This document shows, in pieces, positions 7,445 through 15,440 of a DNA stretch of 64,000 nt. Both the position numbers and the translations under genes were made by a program. The stretch's first letter is position 1, and every line of letters starts with the position of its first letter. Below the pieces are notes generated by a model. That model did not search any database, was not told the DNA's origin, and saw nothing but the letters and a program-made list of their open reading frames with translations. The DNA comes from an uncultured Collinsella sp. Lineage in GTDB: Bacteria; Actinomycetota; Coriobacteriia; Coriobacteriales; Coriobacteriaceae. Where the stretch lies: positions 1 to 64,000 of the forward strand of contig CAAGCW010000015.1 in assembly GCA_900768435.1 (NCBI GenBank). The letters run 5' to 3'.

Positions 7445-7912
7445 ATGAAGTTACCTGTCAGGCGCGTTATCGGTATTCTCAACGGCTTCTTTAACCCGCT
7501 ATTGCTCTGCGCGTTTCTCCCCATCATTGAAGGGGCGCCTGGCTTGGATCTGACGGGCCCCACGGGCTTTTGGGGACAACTCATCGTGGCCACGGTGATC
7601 GCCGAGGTTCTGAGCGCACTCCCGCTGTTTGGCAAAACGGTTGGTATGTGCCTGGACTTTTTTGGTTTTGAGCAGGGGAGTGCATCACACAAGATCGCCG
7701 GTACGGTCATCGGTGCCACGCTCCTTTTTATGGTGATCGGTTTTGGCGAGATTGCCTTCCAAGGAGGATTCGGAACGATTGAAGGCCGTACATTCTTCGC
7801 GCGTTGGGCCGGCCTCGTCACAAAGGGATGGGCCTTTGTGGTTATCGCCGGCGTGCTGCTCGATCCCTTTACAGCGGCTCTCGGCCGCATGATAGTTCGC
7901 GAAGAGAAGTAA
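7445..7912 (+). CDS. Small integral membrane protein, function unknown
   Basis: 155 residues with about four hydrophobic segments (near 8-30, 43-62, 82-105 and 122-142) and short charged loops. I chose ATG 7445, preceded by GAAAGG; the frame stays open upstream but without a ribosome site. It is the last gene before a large inverted repeat and appears to end the thiolase operon, so it may be an accessory to the MFS carrier. No family is recognised. Confidence 0.6.
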   Translation: MKLPVRRVIGILNGFFNPLLLCAFLPIIEGAPGLDLTGPTGFWGQLIVATVIAEVLSALPLFGKTVGMCLDFFGFEQGSASHKIAGTVIGATLLFMVIGFGEIAFQGGFGTIEGRTFFARWAGLVTKGWAFVVIAGVLLDPFTAALGRMIVREEK

Positions 7913-7927
7913 TAGATCCTCGCCTAT

Positions 7928-8006
7928 CGAATGCCGGCGGACGGGGCGCCAGGGCTGTAGTCTTCCGAGCGTTTACAGTCCTGTCGCTCCGTCCGCCGAC
8001 ATTCGA
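7928..8006. repeat. Long inverted repeat after the thiolase operon
   Basis: The outer 18 bases (7928-7945) match the reverse complement of 7989-8006 at 17 of 18 positions. The pairing continues inward at 11 of 14 positions to 7959/7975, giving arms of about 32 bp around a 15-base loop. There is no T tract, so it may act as an RNA 3'-end stabiliser or be a palindromic repeat element. Confidence 0.8.
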
Positions 8007-8207
8007 CCGCAACATGTTGGTCAAGCATAATCTTTTGGATTCTTTTGGCGTGAGCGGCTTGGTTTTGGTAGGATTTGTCAGCGGCTTGACTAAGGGGGTT
8101 TTATAACTGCCATGCAGGTAGCCGTGTTGGTAACGTTTTACCGACTTGTCAAATACCCCTCATTTTTAATGCGTCTGCAAAATGACCAATTGCTTTGACC
8201 TGCTGAA

Positions 8208-8255
8208 ACACTATATGTTGTGTTTGACCTAAAAAAAGAATACAGGATATAGATG
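8208..8255 (+). promoter_or_regulatory. NrdR box pair and promoter of nrdD
   Basis: 8208-8223 reads ACACTATATGTTGTGT, an excellent match to the NrdR consensus ACACWATATATWGTGT. A weaker copy lies at 8240-8255, offset by exactly 32 bp, the helical phasing usual for NrdR pairs. A promoter fits between and over them: TTGACC (8224-8229), spacer 18, TATAGA (8248-8253). NrdR bound to both boxes would cover the -10. The nrdR gene is not in the window. The rest of 8007-8480 holds about 225 bp of leader with no recognised element. Confidence 0.85.
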
Positions 8256-8480
8256 CCTCTTTGTCGTATGATAGATGGCGGACAGAGAACGAAGACCTTA
8301 ACTGCCTCTTTTGAACGTGTCCTTGAACCGCTTGATCGGCTCCTGGGAATGTCCGCATGGAGGCTTATGGTTTATCGAGAACACAGATTGCGCGACGGCG
8401 CCGCAAGACAGGGACAGGCCCTGCCGGGCATCGTTTGGCTCTGAAGCGCAATGAGACTACGACGCGAAAGAGGCAAGAGG

Positions 8481-10703
8481 ATGAAGATCATCAAGCGCAG
8501 CGGCACCGAGGTTGTCTTTGACATCGATAAGATCGTCAATGCCATCCGCGCCGCCAACTTGGAGGTCGAGGAGAGCTCTCGTCTAACCGACCGCCAGGTG
8601 GTTTACGCGGCACAAAACGTCGCCGAGGCATGCGAGAACGCGGGCCACACCGTTTCGGTCGAGGAGATCCAGGATTTGGTCGAGGACGAGATCATGCGTC
8701 TCGACTGCTACGAGGTTGCTCGCCACTACATTATCTATCGCTATGTTCAGAGCCTGAAGCGCCAGAAGAACACGACCGACGACAAGATTTTGTCGCTGAT
8801 CGAGTGCAATAACGAAGAGGTCAAGCAGGAGAACTCTAACAAGAACCCGACCGTCAATTCCGTCCAGCGTGACTATATGGCCGGCGAGATTTCCAAGGAC
8901 CTGACTCAGCGTGTGCTGCTGCCCCAGGAGATCGTGGATGCCCACAATGAGGGCCTGATCCACTTCCACGATTCCGACTACTTTGCCCAGCACATGCATA
9001 ACTGCGACCTGGTGAACCTGGAGGACATGCTCCAGAACGGCACCGTTATCTCGGGCACGCTGATCGAGAAGCCGCACAGCTTCTCGACTGCCTGCAACAT
9101 CGCGACGCAGATTATCGCCCAGGTTGCTTCCTCCCAGTACGGCGGCCAGTCTATTTCGCTGACCCATCTCGCCCCCTTTGTTGAGGTGAGCCGTCAAAAG
9201 ATTCGCGGCGAGGTTGCCCGCGAGCTCGAGGAGCTCGGTGTTTCGGCATCTGCCGAAAAGGTCCGTGAGGTCGTTGAGGACCGTCTGCGTGACGAGATCC
9301 GTCGCGGCGTCCAGACGATTCAGTATCAGGTCGTGACCCTTATGACCACGAATGGCCAGGCGCCGTTCGTGACGGTCTTTATGTATCTCAATGAGGCCCG
9401 TACGCCCCAGGAGAAGCACGACCTTGCCATGATCGTGGAGGAGACGCTTCGCCAGCGCTACGAGGGCGTTAAGAATGAGGCCGGCGTGTGGATTACCCCG
9501 GCATTCCCCAAGCTTATCTATGTACTCGAGGACGATAACGTTCACGAGAATTCCCCGTACTTCTACCTGACCCAGCTGGCTGCCAAGTGCACTGCCAAGC
9601 GCATGGTGCCCGACTACATCTCCGAGAAGAAGATGCGCGAGCTCAAGCTGTCGAAGGGCGAGACCGCCGGCAACGGCGATTGCTACACCTGCATGGGTTG
9701 CCGCAGTTTCCTGACGCCCGACCGCTCCGGTAACGGATTTAACAACGTGGCCAACGCGCTGAACTATGACCCAAACAAGCCCAAGTACTACGGTCGCTTT
9801 AACCAGGGCGTTGTGACCATCAACCTGCCCGATGTCGCGCTGAGCTCGCACCAGGACATGGACAAGTTCTGGAAGATCTTCGACGAGCGCCTTGAGCTGT
9901 GCCACCGCGCTCTGCTGTGCCGTCATGAGCGTCTGATGGGTACGCTTTCGGATGCCGCACCGATTCTTTGGCAGTACGGTGCCCTGGCGCGTCTGAAGAA
10001 GGGCGAGACGATCGATAAGCTGCTCGTGGGTGGCTATTCCACCATCAGCCTGGGGTATGCCGGCCTGTATGAGTGCGTCAAGTACATGACGGGCCACAGC
10101 CACACCGAGAAGGAGGGCACGCCCTTTGCCATGGCCGTCATGCAGCGTATGAACGATAAGTGCGCCGAGTGGAAGGCCGAAAGCGATATTGACTTCTCGC
10201 TGTACGGTACGCCGTTGGAGTCGACGACCTACAAGTTCGCCAAGTGCCTGCAGCGCCGTTTTGGCATCATCCCGGGCGTGACGGACAAGGGCTACATTAC
10301 TAACAGCTACCACGTTCATGTGTCCGAGGAGATTGACGCATTCGACAAGCTCAAGTTCGAGGGCATGTTCCAGCAGCTTTCGCCGGGCGGTGCCATCTCC
10401 TACGTCGAGGTTCCCAACATGCAGGACAACCTCAAGGCTGTCATCCGCGTGATGCAGTACATCTACGACAACATCATGTATGCCGAGCTCAACACCAAGA
10501 GCGACTACTGCCAGGTGTGCGGCTACGATGGCGAGATCAAGATTGTCGAGGATGACGGCAAGTTGGTGTGGGAGTGCCCCAGCTGCGGCAACCGCGACCA
10601 GGAGAAGATGAATGTCGCCCGTCGCACGTGCGGCTACATCGGTACCCAGTTCTGGAACCAGGGTCGAACCGAGGAGATCCGCGACCGCGTGCTGCATCTC
10701 TAA
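8481..10703 (+). CDS. nrdD: Anaerobic (class III) ribonucleoside-triphosphate reductase
   Basis: 740 residues. It makes deoxyribonucleotides without oxygen using a glycyl radical. An N-terminal ATP-cone (about residues 1-95) handles allostery. The catalytic barrel carries cysteines in NGDCYTCMGC. A four-cysteine zinc site (CQVC...CPSC) precedes the glycyl-radical motif CGYIG at 717-721. I start at ATG 8481, which has AGAGG 7 bp upstream and gives the normal ATP-cone N-terminus; ATG 8451 would add ten residues. An NrdR operator controls it, and the activase nrdG follows. Its last codons lie inside a 200-bp palindrome. Confidence 0.97.
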   Translation: MKIIKRSGTEVVFDIDKIVNAIRAANLEVEESSRLTDRQVVYAAQNVAEACENAGHTVSVEEIQDLVEDEIMRLDCYEVARHYIIYRYVQSLKRQKNTTDDKILSLIECNNEEVKQENSNKNPTVNSVQRDYMAGEISKDLTQRVLLPQEIVDAHNEGLIHFHDSDYFAQHMHNCDLVNLEDMLQNGTVISGTLIEKPHSFSTACNIATQIIAQVASSQYGGQSISLTHLAPFVEVSRQKIRGEVARELEELGVSASAEKVREVVEDRLRDEIRRGVQTIQYQVVTLMTTNGQAPFVTVFMYLNEARTPQEKHDLAMIVEETLRQRYEGVKNEAGVWITPAFPKLIYVLEDDNVHENSPYFYLTQLAAKCTAKRMVPDYISEKKMRELKLSKGETAGNGDCYTCMGCRSFLTPDRSGNGFNNVANALNYDPNKPKYYGRFNQGVVTINLPDVALSSHQDMDKFWKIFDERLELCHRALLCRHERLMGTLSDAAPILWQYGALARLKKGETIDKLLVGGYSTISLGYAGLYECVKYMTGHSHTEKEGTPFAMAVMQRMNDKCAEWKAESDIDFSLYGTPLESTTYKFAKCLQRRFGIIPGVTDKGYITNSYHVHVSEEIDAFDKLKFEGMFQQLSPGGAISYVEVPNMQDNLKAVIRVMQYIYDNIMYAELNTKSDYCQVCGYDGEIKIVEDDGKLVWECPSCGNRDQEKMNVARRTCGYIGTQFWNQGRTEEIRDRVLHL

Positions 10704-10885
10704 TACCGCTCCGGGGCTGAACCGAGAGGGCCGCTTGGGCATTTGCTCGCTATTTCGGACAGTCCTGCGCAAGACGAAGGCCACATTAAGTGGCCTTCTT
10801 TGCGTGCGGAACTCATATCGAGCAAAAGCCCAAGCGGCCCTCTCGGCTCAGCCAAGTTGACGTAGCTGAGATGCAGCGCGCGGTC
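10683..10885. repeat. 203-bp imperfect palindrome overlapping the nrdD stop
   Basis: Mirror pairs about base 10784. 10683-10700 (the last nrdD codons) match the reverse complement of 10868-10885 at 17 of 18. 10715-10749 match 10819-10853 at 33 of 35. The 14 bases between these blocks are the same length but diverged. A further GAGGAG/CTCCTC match lies upstream in nrdD and at 10892-10897. An intrinsic terminator sits at the centre. It looks like an inverted copy of the nrdD 3' end. Confidence 0.85.
10776..10802 (+). terminator. Intrinsic terminator of nrdD
   Basis: GAAGGCCAC (10776-10784), loop ATTAA, GTGGCCTTC (10790-10798), then TTTG. It lies at the core of the larger palindrome, so both strands can form it. 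Confidence 0.8.
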
Positions 10886-11030
10886 TGCTCACTCCTCGAA
10901 GTTCTTAGCGGAAATAATTCGAGCTGCAGCTGCGATTTACTTGCGATGGCGGTTGAGCCGCAACCCAGTTTTTATTGGACCTCGAACCCTATACTCGATG
11001 TTCGCTGAGTTCATTGAGTATCGCTCGCGA

Positions 11031-11116
11031 GGGGTCTGGAGTATATCGTCCCGCCCGCAGTTTCGCAGGCCGCAGGCCGAGAATGTTTGAGGACGGGATG
11101 ATATGCTCCAGACCCC
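11031..11116. repeat. 23-bp inverted repeat in the nrdG leader
   Basis: 11031-11053 and 11094-11116 pair at 21 of 23 positions around a 40-base loop, ending directly before the nrdG ribosome site (AGGAAGG, 11118-11124). It could fold in the mRNA and affect nrdG translation. The rest of 10886-11030 has a possible -10 (TATACT, 10990-10995) and no gene. Confidence 0.75.
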
Positions 11117-11130
11117 CAGGAAGGTTACTT

Positions 11131-11712
11131 ATGAACTACGCGAACATTAAGTATTTCGACATTGCCGATGGGGAAGGCGTTCGTACTTCTCTGTTTGTGA
11201 GCGGGTGCCGTCGTGGGTGCAAGAATTGCTTTAACTCTGTTGCGTGGGACTTTGCTGCGGGTGAGCCGTTCGATCGTGCCGTCGAGGACAAGATTATCGA
11301 GAGCCTCGATCATCCCTTTATCGATGGTCTGACGATTCTGGGCGGCGAGCCTATGGAGCCCGAGAATCAGGCGGGGCTCGTTGATTTCATTGAGCGCGTG
11401 CGCGCGGCTTACCCGGTGGAGTCGGGGAAGACTATTTGGTGCTTTACCGGTGACGTGCTCGAGGAGCTTATGCCGGGCGGTCGCCATCATACCGAGGTGA
11501 CGGATCGCATCCTTGCTTGCCTTGACATGTTGGTGGACGGCCCGTTTGTTCAAGATCTGTACGATATCTCGTTGCGTTTTAGGGGCTCGAGCAATCAGCG
11601 CGTGATCGATATGAACGCCACGCGCGCCCGTGCTGAGCGCGAGGGCGTTGCGCTTTGTGATGCGGTTGAACTTTGGCGTGATGATCCGGTCTATTCGACC
11701 CATACTATGTAG
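11131..11712 (+). CDS. nrdG: Anaerobic ribonucleotide reductase activating protein
   Basis: A 193-residue radical-SAM enzyme that installs the glycyl radical on NrdD. The [4Fe-4S] cysteines are in CRRGCKNC (residues 29-36), followed by the LGGEP motif that contacts SAM. ATG 11131 has AGGAAGG 6 bp upstream and gives the compact family N-terminus MNYANIKYFDIADGEG. It lies 427 bp after nrdD, farther than usual, because the palindrome and leader hairpin lie between. The nrdD terminator suggests nrdG has its own promoter. Confidence 0.95.
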   Translation: MNYANIKYFDIADGEGVRTSLFVSGCRRGCKNCFNSVAWDFAAGEPFDRAVEDKIIESLDHPFIDGLTILGGEPMEPENQAGLVDFIERVRAAYPVESGKTIWCFTGDVLEELMPGGRHHTEVTDRILACLDMLVDGPFVQDLYDISLRFRGSSNQRVIDMNATRARAEREGVALCDAVELWRDDPVYSTHTM

Positions 11713-11778
11713 CTTGTGGTCGATGCCGGAGGGCGTGGTACCATAGCGCGAACGTGAAATCGGAAAAGTGAGGCCCAG

Positions 11779-12336
11779 ATGGTCGATCAGGAAAAAGTCG
11801 AGGCCGCCATTAAGCTGTTGCTTGAGGGCATAGGCGAGGACCCAACTCGTGAGGGCCTGCTGGAGACCCCGGCGCGCGTTGCCCGTATGTATGGTGAGAT
11901 CGCCGGCGGCATGGACCAGAGTGCCGAGGAGCACCTATCCAAAACCTTTGCCGTCGCTTCGAACGATTTGGTTATCGAGCGCGACATTACGTTCTACTCG
12001 CTGTGCGAACATCATCTGCTGCCGTTTTATGGCAAGGCCGCCATTGGTTATATCCCTAACGGTCGGGTGGCTGGGCTTTCCAAGCTCGCCCGCACGGTTG
12101 AGGTTTATGCCCGCCGTCTTCAGCTGCAGGAGCAACTGTGCACACAGGTTGCCGATGCCCTCATGGATTATCTCGCTCCCCAGGGAGCGATTGTGTTGAT
12201 GGAGGCCGAGCATATGTGCATGACGATGCGTGGCGTGCAAAAGCCCGGCACCAAGACCGTGACGCTTGCTCGCCGCGGCGTCTTTGAGACCGATCCCGCG
12301 CTCGAGGAGCGTTTCTTTAGGATGCTGGGCCGCTAA
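11779..12336 (+). CDS. folE: GTP cyclohydrolase I
   Basis: 185 residues. It opens GTP to dihydroneopterin triphosphate, the first step of folate (and queuosine) synthesis. Zinc ligands lie in SLCEHHLLPF (C76, H78/H79) and in AEHMCMTMRG near the C-terminus, so this is the zinc-dependent FolE type. It is followed after 2 bp by an HD hydrolase and then folB, a short pterin operon. folP and folK are not in the window. Confidence 0.96.
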   Translation: MVDQEKVEAAIKLLLEGIGEDPTREGLLETPARVARMYGEIAGGMDQSAEEHLSKTFAVASNDLVIERDITFYSLCEHHLLPFYGKAAIGYIPNGRVAGLSKLARTVEVYARRLQLQEQLCTQVADALMDYLAPQGAIVLMEAEHMCMTMRGVQKPGTKTVTLARRGVFETDPALEERFFRMLGR

Positions 12337-12338
12337 CC

Positions 12339-12920
12339 ATGAGAGTCGTCAACGACTTTACATCGAAGACCGATGAGGGGACGTCGCGTCGCGGCTTTAT
12401 GGCTTCGGGCCTGACCCCCTTTGGCGCTATGCCTCGCATTGATTACATTTGTGCCAACGGGCTGTTCCGGCGGCACCTGGGCAACATTGCACAGTTGGAA
12501 TCGGGGCGCATCTTTTGCCGCCATGGTATTGACCATCTGCTCGATGTCGCTCGCATTATGTGGATCAAGAATCTCGAGGAGCAGCTCGAATTTGACCGCG
12601 AGGTCATCTACGCCACGGCACTTCTTCACGATATCGGCAAAGATGAACAGTATGAATCGGGTATATCCCATGATGTTGCAAGCGAACGCGTCGCTGATGC
12701 GATTCTCGGTGGCATGCCCGATGACATGGCGTTTGAGCCGGCCGATGCCGCAGCCATTAAGACGGCCATTCTGGGCCATCGAAAGCTGCGCGTGAATAGC
12801 CAGCCGCTTGAACGTCTGCTCTATGCAGCCGACAAAGCGTCGCGCGCCTGCTTTGCATGCCCCGCGCGCAATGCTTGCAACTGGAGCGATGATAAAAAGA
12901 ACCTGTCGATTCGCGTGTAG
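12339..12920 (+). CDS. HD-domain phosphohydrolase in the pterin operon
   Basis: 193 residues with the HD metal-binding signature: CRHGIDHLLDVAR around residue 60 and ALLHDIGK near 92. A cysteine group, CFACPARNAC, lies near the C-terminus and could bind metal. It starts 2 bp after folE, so translation is coupled. HD proteins hydrolyse phosphate esters, and the missing step between FolE and FolB is removal of phosphates from dihydroneopterin triphosphate, a plausible job here. That role is inferred from position only. Confidence 0.8.
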   Translation: MRVVNDFTSKTDEGTSRRGFMASGLTPFGAMPRIDYICANGLFRRHLGNIAQLESGRIFCRHGIDHLLDVARIMWIKNLEEQLEFDREVIYATALLHDIGKDEQYESGISHDVASERVADAILGGMPDDMAFEPADAAAIKTAILGHRKLRVNSQPLERLLYAADKASRACFACPARNACNWSDDKKNLSIRV

Positions 12921-12963
12921 TTAGTTTACGCGGTCGGGGTTCTAAACGAAGGAGACGATCGCG

Positions 12964-13449
12964 ATGAGTAACAAGAAACTGCCCGAGAATGCAACCAAGA
13001 CCGAAGGCGCCGAGCTCGCCCGCCGTGGAAGGGGCGAAATATCCACCGCAACGGCGGTGCCTCACGTGAGCTATGACGATTTGCGCCATGCCGATCGTAT
13101 TGTCATTGACGGCCTTGAGGTTTTTGCCAACCATGGCGTGTATCCCGAGGAGAACGCGCTGGGTCAGAAGTTCATCGTTTCTCTGGTGCTCTATGCCGAC
13201 CTGCGCGCGGCGGGGGAGCACGATAACCTGGATGCCTCGATTGACTACGGCTCGGTGTGCCACGATGTTGATGGCTATCTGCGCGAGCATACGTTTAAAC
13301 TCATCGAGGCGGCAGCCGAGGGTGTGGCCCAGATGCTGCTGCGTCGTTACCCCCTGCTGCTTGGTGTGCGCATAAAGCTCGATAAGCCGTGGGCTCCTGT
13401 TGGCCTGCCCCTGGCAAGCTGCGGTGTCGAGATCGAGCGCGTGCGGTAA
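12964..13449 (+). CDS. folB: Dihydroneopterin aldolase
   Basis: 161 residues. The catalytic domain starts around residue 43 (DRIVIDGLEVFANHGVYPEENALGQKF) and covers the usual 115-120 residues, with the tunnelling-fold end CGVEIER. It carries an extra, charged N-terminal stretch of about 40 residues that most FolB proteins lack. AAGGAGACGATCGCG precedes the ATG. It converts dihydroneopterin to hydroxymethyl-dihydropterin and glycolaldehyde, two genes after folE. Confidence 0.93.
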   Translation: MSNKKLPENATKTEGAELARRGRGEISTATAVPHVSYDDLRHADRIVIDGLEVFANHGVYPEENALGQKFIVSLVLYADLRAAGEHDNLDASIDYGSVCHDVDGYLREHTFKLIEAAAEGVAQMLLRRYPLLLGVRIKLDKPWAPVGLPLASCGVEIERVR

Positions 13450-13455
13450 CCGGTT

Positions 13456-14232
13456 CTAATACGTCTCTATGGGTGGCTGCTTGAGCCGCTGCGACAGAGC
13501 TCTATTGTTGGGACAGTACGTGTCGAGCAGGGCGTGAAAACGCTGATTGTGGCTTGGCTCGAGCAAGTGGACGAACTCGTGGGCGACAACCATGTCGAGG
13601 CATTCGACGGGGTAGGCGGCGAGCTCGCGCGCGATGCGAATGGCGCCGGATTTGGGCGTGCATGATCCCCAGCGCGTTTTCATGCTGCGCACGGAGATGC
13701 GGGCCACGGTGACGCCCATTGCGACTTCGTACGCGTGCACGATGTCGCGCAGCGCCGATGTGACCTCGGACGCATAGAGCTGGTCGATGTGGGCTTGGAG
13801 CTCATCGGACGTTAGGCCGTCGAGGATTGCGTGCCGCTTGGCCTGTGGGCCTTCGTCCGATTCATCGGTACCCATAAAACTTGCGAAGGTGGCCTGTTTG
13901 GGTCGCGGTGCGGGTGATGCAAAGTTGTGATCGAGTGCATCCTGTACCGTGATGGGCTTGCCCCAAAGTGCAATGATGGACGAGGGGCTGAGCGGCTCTC
14001 GTGCCGTCGCCTGACGCTGCTCGCGCTGGGCAAGTCGGCTGATAATCCAGGCGCCGTTGCGCTTCACAAACGCTTCGATACGCTCGCGGGTGGCGCCGAG
14101 CGGTGCGCTGGCGTGGACCTCACCGCTCGAAGTGACGCGTAGGTTGAAGTTCTTGACGCACTTTTTGGTAACGACGACGGTGATGGGCGTCCCATCCGGT
14201 CGGGATGCGGAAATCGTAAACTGCTGCGTCAA
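13456..14232 (-). CDS. YgjP-like (DUF45/M48) zinc metallopeptidase
   Basis: 258 residues. It shows the DUF45 marks RWGSC and the zinc motif VAHEFVHLLEPSHNQRF (HExxH plus a downstream H). Family members are cytosolic metallopeptidases often found near restriction systems, but no such system is here. I chose TTG 14232, with AAAGGA 8 bp upstream; an earlier TTG at 14295 would add 21 unrelated residues. It converges on folB with a 6-bp gap. Confidence 0.82.
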   Translation of the reverse strand: MTQQFTISASRPDGTPITVVVTKKCVKNFNLRVTSSGEVHASAPLGATRERIEAFVKRNGAWIISRLAQREQRQATAREPLSPSSIIALWGKPITVQDALDHNFASPAPRPKQATFASFMGTDESDEGPQAKRHAILDGLTSDELQAHIDQLYASEVTSALRDIVHAYEVAMGVTVARISVRSMKTRWGSCTPKSGAIRIARELAAYPVECLDMVVAHEFVHLLEPSHNQRFHALLDTYCPNNRALSQRLKQPPIETY

Positions 14233-14306
14233 AAGCGGTCCTTTGGATTGAGGATGGGCCGGTATGTCGACCGTTCGGCATGCCGGCCCGCTCAAGGGAT
14301 GTGAAA

Positions 14307-15320
14307 TTAATAACGCTCAAAGAAGGCAAGCGCGTTGTCGCTGCAGAGCTTCTGCATCACGGTCTTGCCAAAGTGCTTGGAGAGCATGTTCTGGAACTCG
14401 GGCATCATGCTGGCATCGGAGAGGAAGGCGGGCACCGTGGCACCGTCCCAGTCGCCACCGAGTGCGATGACGTCCTCGCCGCCCAGGTCGAGCCAGTGCT
14501 CGATATGTGCCGCTAGCTGGTCGAAGGTGACGTCTGCGGCGGTCTTGTTGGTTGCGTCGTTGGAAAGGAACTCGCTGCAGTAGTTGAGGCCGACGATACC
14601 GCCCATGTCGCGAATGGTGCGGAACTGGTCGTCGGTGAGGTTGCGCTTGACGCCGCAAACCGCGCGGGAGTTGGAGTGGCTGGCGACGAAGGGGCGCGTG
14701 GCGTGGGCGACAACCTCGTCAAAGCACTCATCGTTGAGGTGGGAGACGTCGAGCACCATGCCGGCGTGCTCCATCTGCGTAAGGGCCTCGATGCCGGCGG
14801 CGGTGAGGCCGGCGTGGGTGTCGTGGCCGCTCGCGAGCGGCCCCTGCGCGTTCCAGCTGAGTGATGACATGAGTACGCCCAGGCTCTTGAGTACCTCGAT
14901 CAGCGCGGGGTCCTCGGCAAAGAACGTGGCGTTTTCGATGGTGTGGATGCAGGCGACCTTGCCGTCTTTGAGCGCAGGGCGAATGTCTGCCGCGCTGCGT
15001 ACGTTGACCATGCGGTCGTGGTTAAGCATTGCCTGGCCGCTCATGTGCGCCATGATCTGCGCCTGGAAGCGCGCGGCGTGGGCGGTGGGAATCTCGTCGG
15101 GGACAAACGTGGCGAAGCACTGTGCCCACGGCGTGTTGCCGATCTTTGCGAGCGAGATGGCGCAGGCGTTGCCCTCGATGAGGTCGAAATCTTGCGGATG
15201 CGTTTCGTCGCCGGGGAAATAACCGTCGGTGCCGGCGGTAAAGCGCAGGTCGAGATCGAGCGTGGCCCAGCCGATGCGGTCGGCGGTGTCGCAGTGTAGG
15301 TCAAATACGGGATATGCCAT
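14307..15320 (-). CDS. Membrane dipeptidase family (peptidase M19)
   Basis: 337 residues of the renal-dipeptidase amidohydrolase fold. Zinc ligands are visible in FDLHCDTAD near the start, in VLDVSHLND, and in FVASHSNSRAV. ATG 15320 follows GGAGG at good spacing. There is no signal peptide, so despite the family name it is cytoplasmic, probably recycling small peptides including those with D-residues. It shares a divergent promoter region with slyD. Confidence 0.92.
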   Translation of the reverse strand: MAYPVFDLHCDTADRIGWATLDLDLRFTAGTDGYFPGDETHPQDFDLIEGNACAISLAKIGNTPWAQCFATFVPDEIPTAHAARFQAQIMAHMSGQAMLNHDRMVNVRSAADIRPALKDGKVACIHTIENATFFAEDPALIEVLKSLGVLMSSLSWNAQGPLASGHDTHAGLTAAGIEALTQMEHAGMVLDVSHLNDECFDEVVAHATRPFVASHSNSRAVCGVKRNLTDDQFRTIRDMGGIVGLNYCSEFLSNDATNKTAADVTFDQLAAHIEHWLDLGGEDVIALGGDWDGATVPAFLSDASMMPEFQNMLSKHFGKTVMQKLCSDNALAFFERY

Positions 15321-15440
15321 GGTTCCTCCGGTTGCAGCGTTTCTTTGCAAACTGTCTTTGAATTGTATGACTAGGGTATAGTTAGCGCCATATGTTCATG
15401 GCGGCCCGCGTTGTGCGCCGCCCTTATCACGGAGGTTTCC

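Noticed and set aside
8583..10784. 733-codon open frame on the minus strand opposite nrdD
   Set aside because: It is a mirror of nrdD codon bias in GC-rich DNA, has no ribosome site and no recognisable domain. The same holds for the long antisense frames opposite pgi, the HAD/kinase cluster, ettA and nadE.
10975..11130. In-frame N-terminal extension of nrdG
   Set aside because: The 52 extra codons have no family similarity, run through the leader inverted repeat and would bypass the strong ribosome site before ATG 11131.
11730..11760. T-box-like string before folE (AGGGCGTGGTACC)
   Set aside because: The core differs from the T-box antiterminator consensus, no specifier stem or terminator is present, and folE is not a usual T-box target.
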